NCBI GenBank assembly: GCA_014650015.1
Contig: BMUD01000005.1
Location: 186,001 to 250,000, forward strand
Reading direction: 5' to 3'
DNA from: Streptomyces griseoloalbus
Lineage (GTDB): Bacteria > Actinomycetota > Actinomycetes > Streptomycetales > Streptomycetaceae
DNA length: 64,000 nucleotides
In this document: piece after piece, positions 52,470-60,916 of the stretch
Layout of the letters: every line of letters starts with the position of its first letter
Numbering within the stretch: position 1 is the first letter of the stretch
Notes under the pieces: model-generated
What the model saw: only the letters and a program-made list of their open reading frames with translations
Databases searched by the model: none
What the model was told of the DNA's origin: nothing
Position numbers and translations under genes: made by a program

Positions 52470-52838
52470 GTGCAACTCGAAGCGCACGTCCCGTCCGTAC
52501 CGCCTTCCGACACGATCCCCAAGCCCGGCTCCACGGAGGACCCGACCTTGACTCCGCTCACCGCGCTCACCGCGCTCGACGACGCCATCGAGAACCTCGG
52601 CGTACCCGTCCCGTGCCGCTCCTACGACCCGGAGGTCTTCTTCGCCGAGTCGCCGGCGGACGTCGAGTACGCCAAGTCCCTCTGCCGTACCTGCCCGCTG
52701 GTCGAGGCCTGCCTCGCCGGCGCCAAGGAGCGGCGTGAGCCCTGGGGCGTCTGGGGTGGCGAGCTGTTCGTCCAGGGTGTCGTCGTCGCTCGTAAGCGGC
52801 CGCGTGGCCGCCCGCGCAAGAACCCGGTCATGGCATGA
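52470..52838 (+). CDS. wblC: WhiB-like regulator WblC (WhiB7 orthologue)
   Basis: A 122-aa Fe-S transcription factor that switches on intrinsic resistance to ribosome-targeting antibiotics. The GTG start lies eight bases after GAGGAA. The cluster ligands are C49, C72, C75 and C81 (C, then CRTC, then C). The G-(V/I)-W-G-G turn is GVWGGELF. The C-terminal AT-hook RGRPRKNP is the feature that distinguishes WhiB7/WblC from other Wbl proteins. It sits between uvrD2 and the ABC1 kinase as in mycobacteria and is preceded by a uORF/attenuator leader. Confidence 0.95.
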   Translation: MQLEAHVPSVPPSDTIPKPGSTEDPTLTPLTALTALDDAIENLGVPVPCRSYDPEVFFAESPADVEYAKSLCRTCPLVEACLAGAKERREPWGVWGGELFVQGVVVARKRPRGRPRKNPVMA

Positions 52839-53164
52839 ACACCAACACCCCAGGAACGATCGACCGTCCCCTCACGCACGACCCCCAGAAGCAGGCCCCG
52901 ATGATGCCGTCCACTCACGAGCCCGCAGGCTCCGCGACCGAAGACTTCACGACCCGTGGTGCGAACGACTCGCGCCAGAACAGGAACCGAGAGATGCAAC
53001 TCATCCCAGAAGCCCTGGCACGTGCGCGAATGCACGAGCGAATGCAGGAGGCGCAGCGGGAGCGCCAGGCCATGCGCCTGGTGACCGCTCGCCGGATGCA
53101 GCGCCGGGCCGAGCGCGCCTCCCTGCGCGCCCGCCGCGCGCTCGCCATGGCGGTCATGCAGTAA
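52835..53164 (+). CDS. Small basic helical protein coupled to wblC
   Basis: A 109-aa protein whose ATG overlaps the wblC stop (ATGA). The first half looks disordered; the second is a highly basic, Met/Arg/Ala-rich helix (MHERMQEAQRERQAMRLVTA, then RRMQRRAERASLRARRALAM). It could bind RNA or the ribosome, which would fit the antibiotic-response context, but that is a guess. No family recognised. Confidence 0.75.
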   Translation: MNTNTPGTIDRPLTHDPQKQAPMMPSTHEPAGSATEDFTTRGANDSRQNRNREMQLIPEALARARMHERMQEAQRERQAMRLVTARRMQRRAERASLRARRALAMAVMQ

Positions 53165-53214
53165 CCGATCCGATCCCAAGCGGTGGCCTCCCCCAGCCGG
53201 AGGCCCAGCTCTCC

Positions 53215-53252
53215 CCCGGGGGCCGGTCCGTGTGAACGGACCGGCCCCCGGG
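53215..53252. terminator. Terminator of the wblC operon
   Basis: A 17-bp perfect inverted repeat (53215-53231 and 53236-53252, loop GTGA), 50 bp past the second gene. Confidence 0.9.
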
Positions 53253-53299
53253 TCGCGTTGTGTCGGGCGGGCCGTCGGGAACGGCGTCATGGTCGCCGG

Positions 53300-53512
53300 G
53301 TGACGAGTCATCAACCCGGTGGCGGTGAGGACAACGGCTCCGTGGCGGAGCCGGAGCCGCTGGTGTGTGCCCGCTGCGGCACCCGCGCGGAGGGCCCGCG
53401 GCCGACCTGGACCTTCTCCGTGGAGAGCGGTGCCTGTCGCCACTACTGCGAGAGGTGCTCCCGCGACCATCTGCGGGTGATCGAGGGCCGTCTGGACTCG
53501 CAGTGGTGGTGA
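53300..53512 (+). CDS. Small zinc-ribbon protein
   Basis: A 70-aa protein with GTG start (VTSHQPGGGEDNGSVAEPEP). Two CxxC-type pairs, CARC near residue 23 and C-(x3)-YCERC near 47-53, are spaced for a zinc ribbon. It follows the wblC operon terminator and converges with the ABC1 gene 46 bp away. Function unknown. Confidence 0.75.
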   Translation: MTSHQPGGGEDNGSVAEPEPLVCARCGTRAEGPRPTWTFSVESGACRHYCERCSRDHLRVIEGRLDSQWW

Positions 53513-53558
53513 GGGCGGCAGACTTCGCCGGCGGTGTGCCCGCCGTCCCCGGCGCAGG

Positions 53559-54926
53559 TCAGGCCTGGGCGGCGGACTCCTTGGCCGTCGGCTCCTCCGG
53601 GACGAACGTCGGCAGCCATTCCTCCAGTTCCTCCCGCAGCCGCACCGTCGCGTTCAACTGGCAGAGCACGCCGATGGTGCTCAGGGTCACCCGGTGGATG
53701 AGGAGGTAGGCCGGGGGCAGGTTGAGCTGCTTGGCCAGCTGGGAAGCGGGGGAGCGGGGGTCGGCTATCCGGGCCGCCTGGCTCCGCATCCAGCCGCGGG
53801 TGAAGGTGAACTCGTCGACCCGGGCCGGCTCGATGATCGGCAGGAGGTAGTCGAGAACGGCGTCGGGGTCCAGCTCCATCGACTCCTTGACGAAGCCCTC
53901 CGCGCACAGCATCTCGTAGACGGCTTCGGCATCGCCGTCCAGCGTCATGCGCAGGGCCTCGCCGATGGGCTCGGGCAGCCCGCCCGGGAGCCGGTCGACG
54001 GTGCCGAAGTCCAGTACGCCGAGGCGCCAGTCGTCCTTGCCGTCCGGACCGCCGGGCAGCAGACGGAAGTTCCCCGGATGCGGGTCGGCATGCAGCAGAC
54101 CGGTGCGGGCGGGGCCGGAGAACAGGAAGCGGGCCAGCAACTGTCCGGCCCGGTCGCGCTGTTCCTCGGTGCCGTCCGCGATGATCTCCGACAGCGGTGT
54201 GCCGTCCATCCACTCGGTGACCAGTACCTGCTCGCACTGGTGGACCACGTTCGGCACGACGACGTCGGGGTCGCCCGCGAACTCCTCGGCGTGGGCCCGC
54301 TGGGCCTGGGCCTCCAGGCCGTAGTCCAGCTCTTCCGAGACACGGTCCTTGAGCTCCGTGATCAGCGGCTTGACGTCCATGCCCGGGATCAGCGGACCCA
54401 GCAGACGGGCGAAGCGGCTCAGCTGGTTCAGGTCGGACAGCAGGGCCTCGCCGGCGCCCGGATACTGCACCTTGACCGCAACCTCGCGGCCGTCGTGCCA
54501 CACCCCCCGGTGCACCTGGCCGATCGAGGCCGCCGCGGCCGGCTTGTCCTCGAACTCCAGGAACAGCTCGTTCCAGCCTGCACCCAGCCGCTCCTCCAGC
54601 ACCCCGTGCACGGTGCGGGTCGGCATCGGCGGGGCCGCCTCCTGCAGCTTGGTCAGCGCCGCACGGTAGGGTCCGGCGACCTCCTCCGGCAGGGCCGACT
54701 CGAAGACCGACAGGGCCTGGCCGAACTTCATCGCACCGCCCTTGAGCTCGCCGAGCACCTTGAAGAGCTGCTCGGCGGTGCGCTGCTGAAGCTCGCGGCC
54801 GACGATCTCCGCGGACTCGCCCACGATCCGCTTGCCGAGTCCCCAGGTCGCCCGCCCGGCGAAGCCGAGCGGGAGCGCGGCCAGCTTGGCGGTCCGGGTG
54901 ACCGCCTTCCGGGGAAGATCAGACAT
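53559..54926 (-). CDS. ABC1/UbiB-family atypical kinase
   Basis: A 455-aa kinase-like protein. It has the family hallmarks: KxGQ motif (MKFGQALS), Ala-rich loop in place of the P-loop (AAAASIGQVHRG), the lysine in VAVKVQYPG, catalytic LLHADPHPGNFR, and the metal motif LDFGTVD. The start MSDLPRKAVT follows GGAGGG. Its location beside whiB7/wblC matches mycobacterial Rv3197 (MABC1), which is linked to macrolide tolerance. The start overlaps the end of the ThiF-like gene by 8 bp. Confidence 0.92.
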   Translation of the reverse strand: MSDLPRKAVTRTAKLAALPLGFAGRATWGLGKRIVGESAEIVGRELQQRTAEQLFKVLGELKGGAMKFGQALSVFESALPEEVAGPYRAALTKLQEAAPPMPTRTVHGVLEERLGAGWNELFLEFEDKPAAAASIGQVHRGVWHDGREVAVKVQYPGAGEALLSDLNQLSRFARLLGPLIPGMDVKPLITELKDRVSEELDYGLEAQAQRAHAEEFAGDPDVVVPNVVHQCEQVLVTEWMDGTPLSEIIADGTEEQRDRAGQLLARFLFSGPARTGLLHADPHPGNFRLLPGGPDGKDDWRLGVLDFGTVDRLPGGLPEPIGEALRMTLDGDAEAVYEMLCAEGFVKESMELDPDAVLDYLLPIIEPARVDEFTFTRGWMRSQAARIADPRSPASQLAKQLNLPPAYLLIHRVTLSTIGVLCQLNATVRLREELEEWLPTFVPEEPTAKESAAQA

Positions 54927-56157
54927 GCGCCCTCCAAGTCCCTGCCGGCCGCTCCGCGTCCGCCTGACGGCGCCACGCCTGCGACGGCCCGTGGACGGCC
55001 ATTGTCTCGTGCGGCCCCCCATCCTCGGAGGTGTGTTCTCCCTTACCTTTCTTCTTACCTTTCTCCGGGCTTCGCCCCGCCGCTCCGCAGGGGCAGTCGG
55101 GATGGGGCCGGACCGGTCGCGCGTGCCAGTGCAGTCCGGGAACGGAGACCTCCCAACGGGCCTCGGCGCTGGACGGAAGTCCGCCGTCCAGGAAAGCCAG
55201 CGCGTGCGCCGCCGCCAGTCCCGCCACGGTCGTGGCCAGCGTCAGGTCACAGGCACCCACCCGGCGCTGCCGGCCGGAGCGCCACTGGGCGGCCAGGCGC
55301 GGCCAGGCCGGGTCCCGGTCGGTGCGGTCCTGCTGGAGACAGCCCGCACAGCTGGTCTCGCCGGGCAGGACGAGCGGACCGACCACACCGGTTCCCTCCA
55401 CGACGCCGACGTAGAGATGGGGTGTGCCCGAGGACAGCAGGGGTTCGGCGGCCGACGGGTCGGGCGCGTGCACGGCGACATCGTCCCGTGGGGCGAGGAT
55501 CACCAGACAGAAGCCGGGATCGCCTTCGTCGAGGGGCGACAGGGTGCCCCGGCGCGGTGGCCGGTCCGGCGCCGCCCGGCGTACGGCGCGGCGGGCCGCT
55601 TCGTCCCTGCGGTCGCCGACGGCCTCGACGGGCAGTCCGCCCGGCGCGACGTCCCACGGTTCGACCCGCCCCACGTCGCGCACGTCGACGTGGCCCACCC
55701 CGGCACCTGACAACAGTGTCGCGAGTGCCGCGCCCACCCGGCCCGCGCCTCTCACCTGCACCCGCGTGCTGCGACGGGCCGCCAGCCGGCGGAGCGGATC
55801 GCCCGGTTCGGACGTGGTCAGGCTCAGCGAGGCCAGGTCAGGGCGGAGCCGGTCGAGGACCTCGGGTTTCTCCCGCAGCGCGTCGGCGGCCGGCCCGCCG
55901 CCCCGGGAGTCGTCCAGGAGCCCGGCCCGCGACAGCCGCCGTACGAGCCGGTCGGCATGACCCTCGGGCAGATCCATGCGCCGCCCCTCCTCCCGCAGGA
56001 GCTCGAGCCCGCGGGTGCCGTTGAGCAGATCGAGGAAGCTGCCCGTGGCCGTGTCCATCGGGCCCAGTGTCAACGCGTGCGCCGGTGTCATGCCGAACTG
56101 CACGGTGTTGAGATCGCGCCATCCGCGCCTGAGCGCGGGCTTGACCATCGGATGCAT
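54919..56157 (-). CDS. ThiF/MoeB-type E1-like adenylyltransferase family protein
   Basis: A 412-aa protein starting MHPMVKPALRRGWRDLNTVQ. About 1-110 looks like a winged-helix/peptide-recognition domain (LNGTRGLELLREEGRRMDLP). From about 150 a Rossmann fold follows: VQVRGAGRVGAALATLLSGA, then HVDVRDVGRVEPWDVAPGGL. A CAGCLQQDR segment provides one Cys pair. The arrangement recalls cyclodehydratase- or leader-binding E1 proteins of RiPP loci, but no precursor gene is nearby. It is coupled to the ABC1 gene. Substrate unknown. Confidence 0.82.
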   Translation of the reverse strand: MHPMVKPALRRGWRDLNTVQFGMTPAHALTLGPMDTATGSFLDLLNGTRGLELLREEGRRMDLPEGHADRLVRRLSRAGLLDDSRGGGPAADALREKPEVLDRLRPDLASLSLTTSEPGDPLRRLAARRSTRVQVRGAGRVGAALATLLSGAGVGHVDVRDVGRVEPWDVAPGGLPVEAVGDRRDEAARRAVRRAAPDRPPRRGTLSPLDEGDPGFCLVILAPRDDVAVHAPDPSAAEPLLSSGTPHLYVGVVEGTGVVGPLVLPGETSCAGCLQQDRTDRDPAWPRLAAQWRSGRQRRVGACDLTLATTVAGLAAAHALAFLDGGLPSSAEARWEVSVPGLHWHARPVRPHPDCPCGAAGRSPEKGKKKGKGEHTSEDGGPHETMAVHGPSQAWRRQADAERPAGTWRAHV

Positions 56158-56372
56158 GACAGGCCCCCGTATGTCCTGGATCGTCCCCTGGAGAGGCCGA
56201 GCCCGTTCGTGGTTCGGCCGACGCATGCCAGCATGCCGGGACGTGCCGAAAGCCGCCGAAAGTTGTCCACAGGCGAGGGAACTCGTCGTACAAATCCGGC
56301 GCACGGTGGGGGATCACCGTCGAACGGTCCCGGAGCCAAGACTTCCCCGTGTGCAGCGGGTAACGTCGAGGC

Positions 56373-56969
56373 GTGCCCGCCGACCCACTGCACCGCTCCG
56401 GAATGCCACAGCGCAGCACGACGAGCCAGCCGACGAACGGCTCACGGGCGAGCGCGATCGAGGTCCGCAGGAGCGCCCGTCGACGCAGAACGGTCTCCGC
56501 GTACCGCGAGGGTGATCGCACCGTCGTGCTCATCCCCGCCCGGATGTCCGAGGCGGAGGAGCAGCGCTGGGTGAACGTCATGCTCGACAAGCTGGCCGCC
56601 CAGGAGAGCCGGCGGGAGCTCGGGGACGCCGAGCTGGCCGAGCGCGCCCGGCGGCTGTCGGACCAGTACTTCGACGGGCGGGCCAGACCTGCCTCCGTGC
56701 GCTGGGTGACCAACCAGAACACGCGCTGGGGCTCGTGCACCCCGTCAGAGGCGAGCATCCGTCTGTCGCACCGGCTGCAGGGCATGCCCGAGTACGTGGT
56801 CGACTATGTCCTGTGCCACGAGCTGGCCCATCTGCTGGTGCCCGGGCACGGGCCCCGCTTCTGGCGACTGCTGGAGGCGTATCCGAGGACCGAGCGGGCC
56901 CGCGGCTACCTCGAGGGGGTCGTCGCGGCCGATCGGCTGCCCCATGCTCCGGGTGCGCGTGATGAGTGA
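56373..56969 (+). CDS. YgjP-like (DUF45/M48-type) metallopeptidase
   Basis: A 198-aa protein if started at the GTG at 56373, or 188 aa from the ATG at 56403; neither has a clear ribosome site. The N-terminus is basic. The YgjP signature is complete: VTNQNTRWGSCTPSEASIRL, then YVLCHELAHLLVPGHGPRFW with HELAH at 149-153. The family is linked by others to DNA-end and SprT-type proteases, without defined function for this branch. It is divergent from the ThiF-like gene across a 215-bp promoter region. Confidence 0.9.
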   Translation: MPADPLHRSGMPQRSTTSQPTNGSRASAIEVRRSARRRRTVSAYREGDRTVVLIPARMSEAEEQRWVNVMLDKLAAQESRRELGDAELAERARRLSDQYFDGRARPASVRWVTNQNTRWGSCTPSEASIRLSHRLQGMPEYVVDYVLCHELAHLLVPGHGPRFWRLLEAYPRTERARGYLEGVVAADRLPHAPGARDE

Positions 56970-57104
56970 GCACCGCCCGGGGTGAGCACGCCGTAGGCCA
57001 TTCGCGCGTTGTGTACCGGGTCTGTACCGACTTCATCCGGTGTCCGAGTTTGCCGTTAGCCTGGCGCGACGCACTCACATTCGGGATGGGGGACGGTCGT
57101 ACGT

Positions 57105-58841
57105 ATGGCCAGGGAATTCCAACGCGGCCACAAGGCCAGGATCAGTGACCTCACGGCGGGCACGGATCTGTACGTAGGTGTGCAGATCTCGGGCCCGGGG
57201 CTGACCTTCGACATCAGCTGCTTCGGTCTTGACGCCGACGAACGGCTCTCGGACGACCGGTACTTCATTTTCTACAACCAGCCGAAGTCCCCCGAGGAGT
57301 CCATCCAGCTCCTGGGCGCCCAGGCGGGCGACACGGAGTCCTTCCGCGTGACGCTGGACCGGATCCCGCAGCAGATCAGGAAGCTCTCCTTCACGGCGAC
57401 GCTCGACGGCGCCGGGCAGATGTCACAGATCGGTCCCGGGTACATCCGTATCGTCGCGGGCGGCGAGGAAGTGGCCCGGTACCCGTTCAGCGGCCCGGAG
57501 TTCTCGACCGAGCGGGCCGTGATGCTGGGCGACTTCTACTTCAAGGACGTGTGGCGTTTCGCCGCCGTCGGACAGGGCTTCGACGGCGGACTCGACGCGC
57601 TGCTGAGGAACTTCGGCGGCGAGGTGGCCGAGGAAGAGCCGGCCGCCCCTCAGCAGCAGCCGCAGGCGGGCGCGGCCGCACCCGGCTTCGCGCCGCCCGC
57701 CCAGGCCACCGCGCCGCCCGCGTTCGGCGCACCCGGCGGCGCCCCCACGCCCGCCCCGGCAGCCACACCCGCCCCTGCTCCCGCTCCCGTGCCTCCTCCT
57801 GCCCCGGCCCCCGCGCCCCAGCCCGCCGCGCAGGGTTTCGCGCCGCCGCCGGGCGCCACCCCGCCTCAGGTGCACACCGCGCCGACCATTGTCGCGCCCC
57901 TGAACACCCCGCCCGGCGGGTCCCCGGTGCTGCCCCCGGCGCCGGCGCCCGCGCCCTACGGCCAGCCGGGCCACCAGCCGCCGCCGTACGGCCGGACCGC
58001 CCCGCCACCCCCGGGCTATGCCCAGCCCCAGGCGCCCGCCCCGCCGCCCGGTTACGGCCAGCCGATGCCCCCTCCCGGCTACGGACACCAGCCCCCGCCC
58101 GGACAACTGCCGGGCCAGCAGGCGCCTTACGGTGCGCCCCAAGGCGCGCCCCAGGGCGCTCCTCACGGCGCACCGCAAGGCCCCGGCGTGCTCGGCGCGC
58201 TCCAGCAGTTCAAGGAGACGCCCACCGGGCAGCGCTGGACCCAGCAGAACAAGAAGCTCGTCCGCGTCGACCTCGGCATCGGCGGGCAGCCGGTGCTGGC
58301 CCGGCAGGGCAGCATGGTGCTCTACCAGGGCAAGGTCGACTTCAGTTACAAGGGCGCCGGGTTCTCCGGCCGGATCGTGGGCAACGCCACCGGCCAGGAG
58401 ATGCAGCTGATGCGCTGCACGGGCCAGGGCCAGGTGTTCTTCGCCGAGAACTCCACGATGCTCCACCCGATCGAGCTCCAGGGCGACGCCGTGTGCGTCT
58501 CCGCCGAGAACGTCCTCGCCTTCGACGAGGGCCTGCAGTACGAGGTCCGCCGTATCGAGGGACACGGCATCCCCGGCGGCGCCCTGTTCACGATGCAGTT
58601 CCAGGGGACCGGCACCATCGTCGTGAAGACCCACGGCATCCCCGTGGTGCTGCCGGTCACGCCCACCACGTTCGCCGACTGCAACGCCGTGGTCGCCTGG
58701 TCGGCCGCCTCCCAGGTGGTCGTCTCCAGCCAGGTGCGGATGCGCCGCAACTCCTACCCCGGTGACACGGGGGAGAGCGTCAACCTCCAGTTCCGGGGCG
58801 CCCCCGGCAACTTCATCGTCGTCCAGCCGTACGAGATCTGA
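57105..58841 (+). CDS. TerD domain joined to AIM24 domain by a proline-rich linker
   Basis: A 578-aa protein. Residues 1-178 are a TerD domain (FDISCFGLDADERLSDDRYF, ending in the VARYPFSGPEFSTERAV part) of the kind that binds Ca2+ in tellurite/chemical-stress operons. Residues 179-370 are a Pro/Ala/Gly/Gln linker. Residues about 380-578 are an AIM24 beta-helix (LVRVDLGIGGQPVLARQGSM). It leads a three-gene run in which every protein carries AIM24. The start is at MAREFQRGHK; a TAGCCT element at 57057-57062 could be its -10. Confidence 0.9.
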   Translation: MAREFQRGHKARISDLTAGTDLYVGVQISGPGLTFDISCFGLDADERLSDDRYFIFYNQPKSPEESIQLLGAQAGDTESFRVTLDRIPQQIRKLSFTATLDGAGQMSQIGPGYIRIVAGGEEVARYPFSGPEFSTERAVMLGDFYFKDVWRFAAVGQGFDGGLDALLRNFGGEVAEEEPAAPQQQPQAGAAAPGFAPPAQATAPPAFGAPGGAPTPAPAATPAPAPAPVPPPAPAPAPQPAAQGFAPPPGATPPQVHTAPTIVAPLNTPPGGSPVLPPAPAPAPYGQPGHQPPPYGRTAPPPPGYAQPQAPAPPPGYGQPMPPPGYGHQPPPGQLPGQQAPYGAPQGAPQGAPHGAPQGPGVLGALQQFKETPTGQRWTQQNKKLVRVDLGIGGQPVLARQGSMVLYQGKVDFSYKGAGFSGRIVGNATGQEMQLMRCTGQGQVFFAENSTMLHPIELQGDAVCVSAENVLAFDEGLQYEVRRIEGHGIPGGALFTMQFQGTGTIVVKTHGIPVVLPVTPTTFADCNAVVAWSAASQVVVSSQVRMRRNSYPGDTGESVNLQFRGAPGNFIVVQPYEI

Positions 58842-58852
58842 GGGAGCCCGTC

Positions 58853-59533
58853 ATGAACCAGCCACTCGCGGGCTACGCCCCCGCCCCCGTCGCCGCCCGC
58901 ATGGAGAACCACGGCAACCACATGGCGAAGATCGCCATGCAGACCGGGAACGACCTCCTCGCGCGCGTGGGATCGATGGTCGCCTACGAAGGGTTCGTCC
59001 AGTACGAGCCCAACCCGCCCGCCGTACGCCAGATCGCCAAGGACTGGCTCACCGGCGAGGGCGCGCCCCTGATGAAGTGCTCCGGCGACGGACTGCTCTA
59101 CCTCGCCGACTACGGCGCGAACGTCGTGGTGATCAACCTCAACGGCGACGGCATCTCCGTCAACGCCACCAACCTGCTCGCCTTCGACGCCCATCTGACG
59201 TGGGGCGTGGAGCGGGTGAAGGGCCTGGCGAAGTTCGCCGGACAGGGCCTGTGGAACACCAGGATCTCCGGCCAGGGCTGGGTCGCGCTGACCTCGCGCG
59301 GCAAGCCGATCGTCGTCGACTGCGGTGGCGGCGACGACGAGACGTACGTCGACCCGGACGCCCTGGTCGCCTGGTCCCCGAACCTCAAGGTGAAGGGCAA
59401 GCGCAGTTTCCGGGCCCAGTCGCTGATCGGCCGCGGCAGTGGCGAGGCCTACCAGATGGCCTTCTCCGGTCAGGGCATCGTCGTCGTCCAGCCCAGTGAG
59501 GACAGCACCGACCGTCTCCGGGTCCGGGGCTGA
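58853..59533 (+). CDS. AIM24 family protein
   Basis: A 226-aa protein that is mostly AIM24 domain (MAKIAMQTGNDLLARVGSMV, ALVAWSPNLKVKGKRSF, GEAYQMAFSGQGIVVVQPSE). GAGGGAG precedes the ATG, which lies 11 bp after the TerD-AIM24 stop. AIM24 folds are double-stranded beta-helices; bacterial roles are undefined. The middle gene of the island. Confidence 0.92.
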   Translation: MNQPLAGYAPAPVAARMENHGNHMAKIAMQTGNDLLARVGSMVAYEGFVQYEPNPPAVRQIAKDWLTGEGAPLMKCSGDGLLYLADYGANVVVINLNGDGISVNATNLLAFDAHLTWGVERVKGLAKFAGQGLWNTRISGQGWVALTSRGKPIVVDCGGGDDETYVDPDALVAWSPNLKVKGKRSFRAQSLIGRGSGEAYQMAFSGQGIVVVQPSEDSTDRLRVRG

Positions 59534-59548
59534 GGGGGAGCAACACAC

Positions 59549-60304
59549 ATGCAGAGCCCGCTTTTCGCCCACAACGACCAGCAGACCCATGAGCGCTGGA
59601 GTCTGCAGAACAAGCAGATGCTCCGCGTCGCCCTGGAGGGCCACGACGACATCCTCGCCCGCAAGGGCACGATGGTCGCCTACCAGGGACTCGTCGAATT
59701 CGACGCCGAGTACCAGGGCAACGAGCAGTCACGCGCGCGAGCGCACACCGGTGAGGGCCTCGACCTGATGCGCTGCCACGGGCAGGGCACGGTCTATCTC
59801 GCCAACCTCGCCCAACGCGTCCACGTCATGGAGGTGGAGCAGGACGGGCTGACGGTCGACAGCAGCTATGTGCTCGCGATGGACTCCTCGCTCCATCACG
59901 AGGTCATCGCCGTCGACAGCCTGTACGGCATCTCCGGCTCCGGGAAGTACCAGCTCAACATCACCGGCCGCGGCAAGGTCGCCCTGATGACGTCGGGCAT
60001 GCCGCTGCTGATGCAGGTGACACCGGACAAGTACGTCAACTGCGACGCCGACGCGATCGTCGCCTGGTCCACCTCGCTGCGCGTGCAGATGCAGGCCCAG
60101 ACGCACTCCTCCGGGGTGTGGCGGCGCCGTGCCAACACCGGGGAGGGCTGGGAGCTCAGCTTCATGGGCAGCGGCTTCGCCCTCGTCCAGCCCAGCGAGC
60201 TGCTGCCGCCGCAGGGCGCCCAGATCGGATCGGGCGTCGCCGCGCAGTACGGCATGGGACAGCAGGGTGCCCGAGGGCAGAACCAGGGCAACGTCTGGAG
60301 CTGA
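59549..60304 (+). CDS. AIM24 family protein
   Basis: A 251-aa AIM24 protein starting MQSPLFAHNDQQTHERWSLQ, with a good GGGGGAG site. Sequence blocks parallel the other two (MLRVALEGHDDILARKGTMV, GEGLDLMRCHGQGTVYLANL, GEGWELSFMGSGFALVQPSE). It starts 15 bp after the previous stop and ends before a terminator, so the three genes form one operon. Confidence 0.92.
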   Translation: MQSPLFAHNDQQTHERWSLQNKQMLRVALEGHDDILARKGTMVAYQGLVEFDAEYQGNEQSRARAHTGEGLDLMRCHGQGTVYLANLAQRVHVMEVEQDGLTVDSSYVLAMDSSLHHEVIAVDSLYGISGSGKYQLNITGRGKVALMTSGMPLLMQVTPDKYVNCDADAIVAWSTSLRVQMQAQTHSSGVWRRRANTGEGWELSFMGSGFALVQPSELLPPQGAQIGSGVAAQYGMGQQGARGQNQGNVWS

Positions 60305-60326
60305 CCGCCCGGCACCGGGACCGAGG

Positions 60327-60358
60327 TAAGGGGCGACCGTCCTGGAGGTCGCCCCTTA
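60327..60358. terminator. Terminator of the TerD/AIM24 operon
   Basis: A perfect 12-bp inverted repeat (TAAGGGGCGACC and complement, 8-base loop) between convergent genes; it ends in TTA on both sides. Confidence 0.85.
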
Positions 60359-60388
60359 CACGTATCGCGGTCGCGTCGTAGCCGTACG

Positions 60389-60916
60389 TCAGACGTCCAG
60401 TCTCGCCCGGGTCGCCTCGACCAGACGGAGGACCGACCCGTCGGCCACCTCCGCGACCTCTTCGTAGGAGAACCAGCGCAGGTCGAGGGACTCCTCGCTG
60501 ATCGCGTGCGCGGCGTCCGGTGCGGCCACGGCCGCGTACTGGACGTCGAAGTGGCAGTGGCAGGGCGGCGGGATCGGATGCCGGTCCAGCCGCACGGGTC
60601 CGCCCGCGAGGAGCGTCAGGCCCGTGATGCCGGACTCCTCCGTCGCCTCCCGCAGGGCCGCCGCGGCGAGTGACGCGTCCCCCGGCTCGCAGTGCCCGCC
60701 CATCTGGAGCCACATGCGCAGCTTCCTGTGCAGGGTCAGCAGCACTCGGCCGCGCTCCGGGTCCACGACCAGCGCACTCGCCGTGACATGGCCCGCGTGG
60801 CAGGCCTTCCACATGCCGTCCGGATGGGCCTCCAGATGGTCCAGGTAGGCCTGGCGCAGCTGGGGCTGGTCCTCGTACCGCTTGAGCACGAGGACCGCGT
60901 CGTCGTGCAGGCTCAC
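60389..60916 (-). CDS. NUDIX hydrolase
   Basis: A 175-aa Nudix protein. The box reads GGHCEPGDASLAAAALREAT followed by EESGI, with all Glu ligands in place. An N-terminal helical part precedes SALVVDPERGRVLLTLHRKL. A CHCHFDVQYAA stretch may bind metal. The GTG start overlaps the stop of the upstream metalloprotease (GTGA), so the two are translationally coupled. Substrate unknown; similar proteins are often called 8-oxo-dGTPase-like without proof. Confidence 0.9.
   Translation of the reverse strand: MSLHDDAVLVLKRYEDQPQLRQAYLDHLEAHPDGMWKACHAGHVTASALVVDPERGRVLLTLHRKLRMWLQMGGHCEPGDASLAAAALREATEESGITGLTLLAGGPVRLDRHPIPPPCHCHFDVQYAAVAAPDAAHAISEESLDLRWFSYEEVAEVADGSVLRLVEATRARLDV

Noticed and set aside
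54919-56157. RiPP biosynthetic cluster around the ThiF-like gene
   Set aside because: No precursor peptide, YcaO or radical-SAM gene is within several kilobases.
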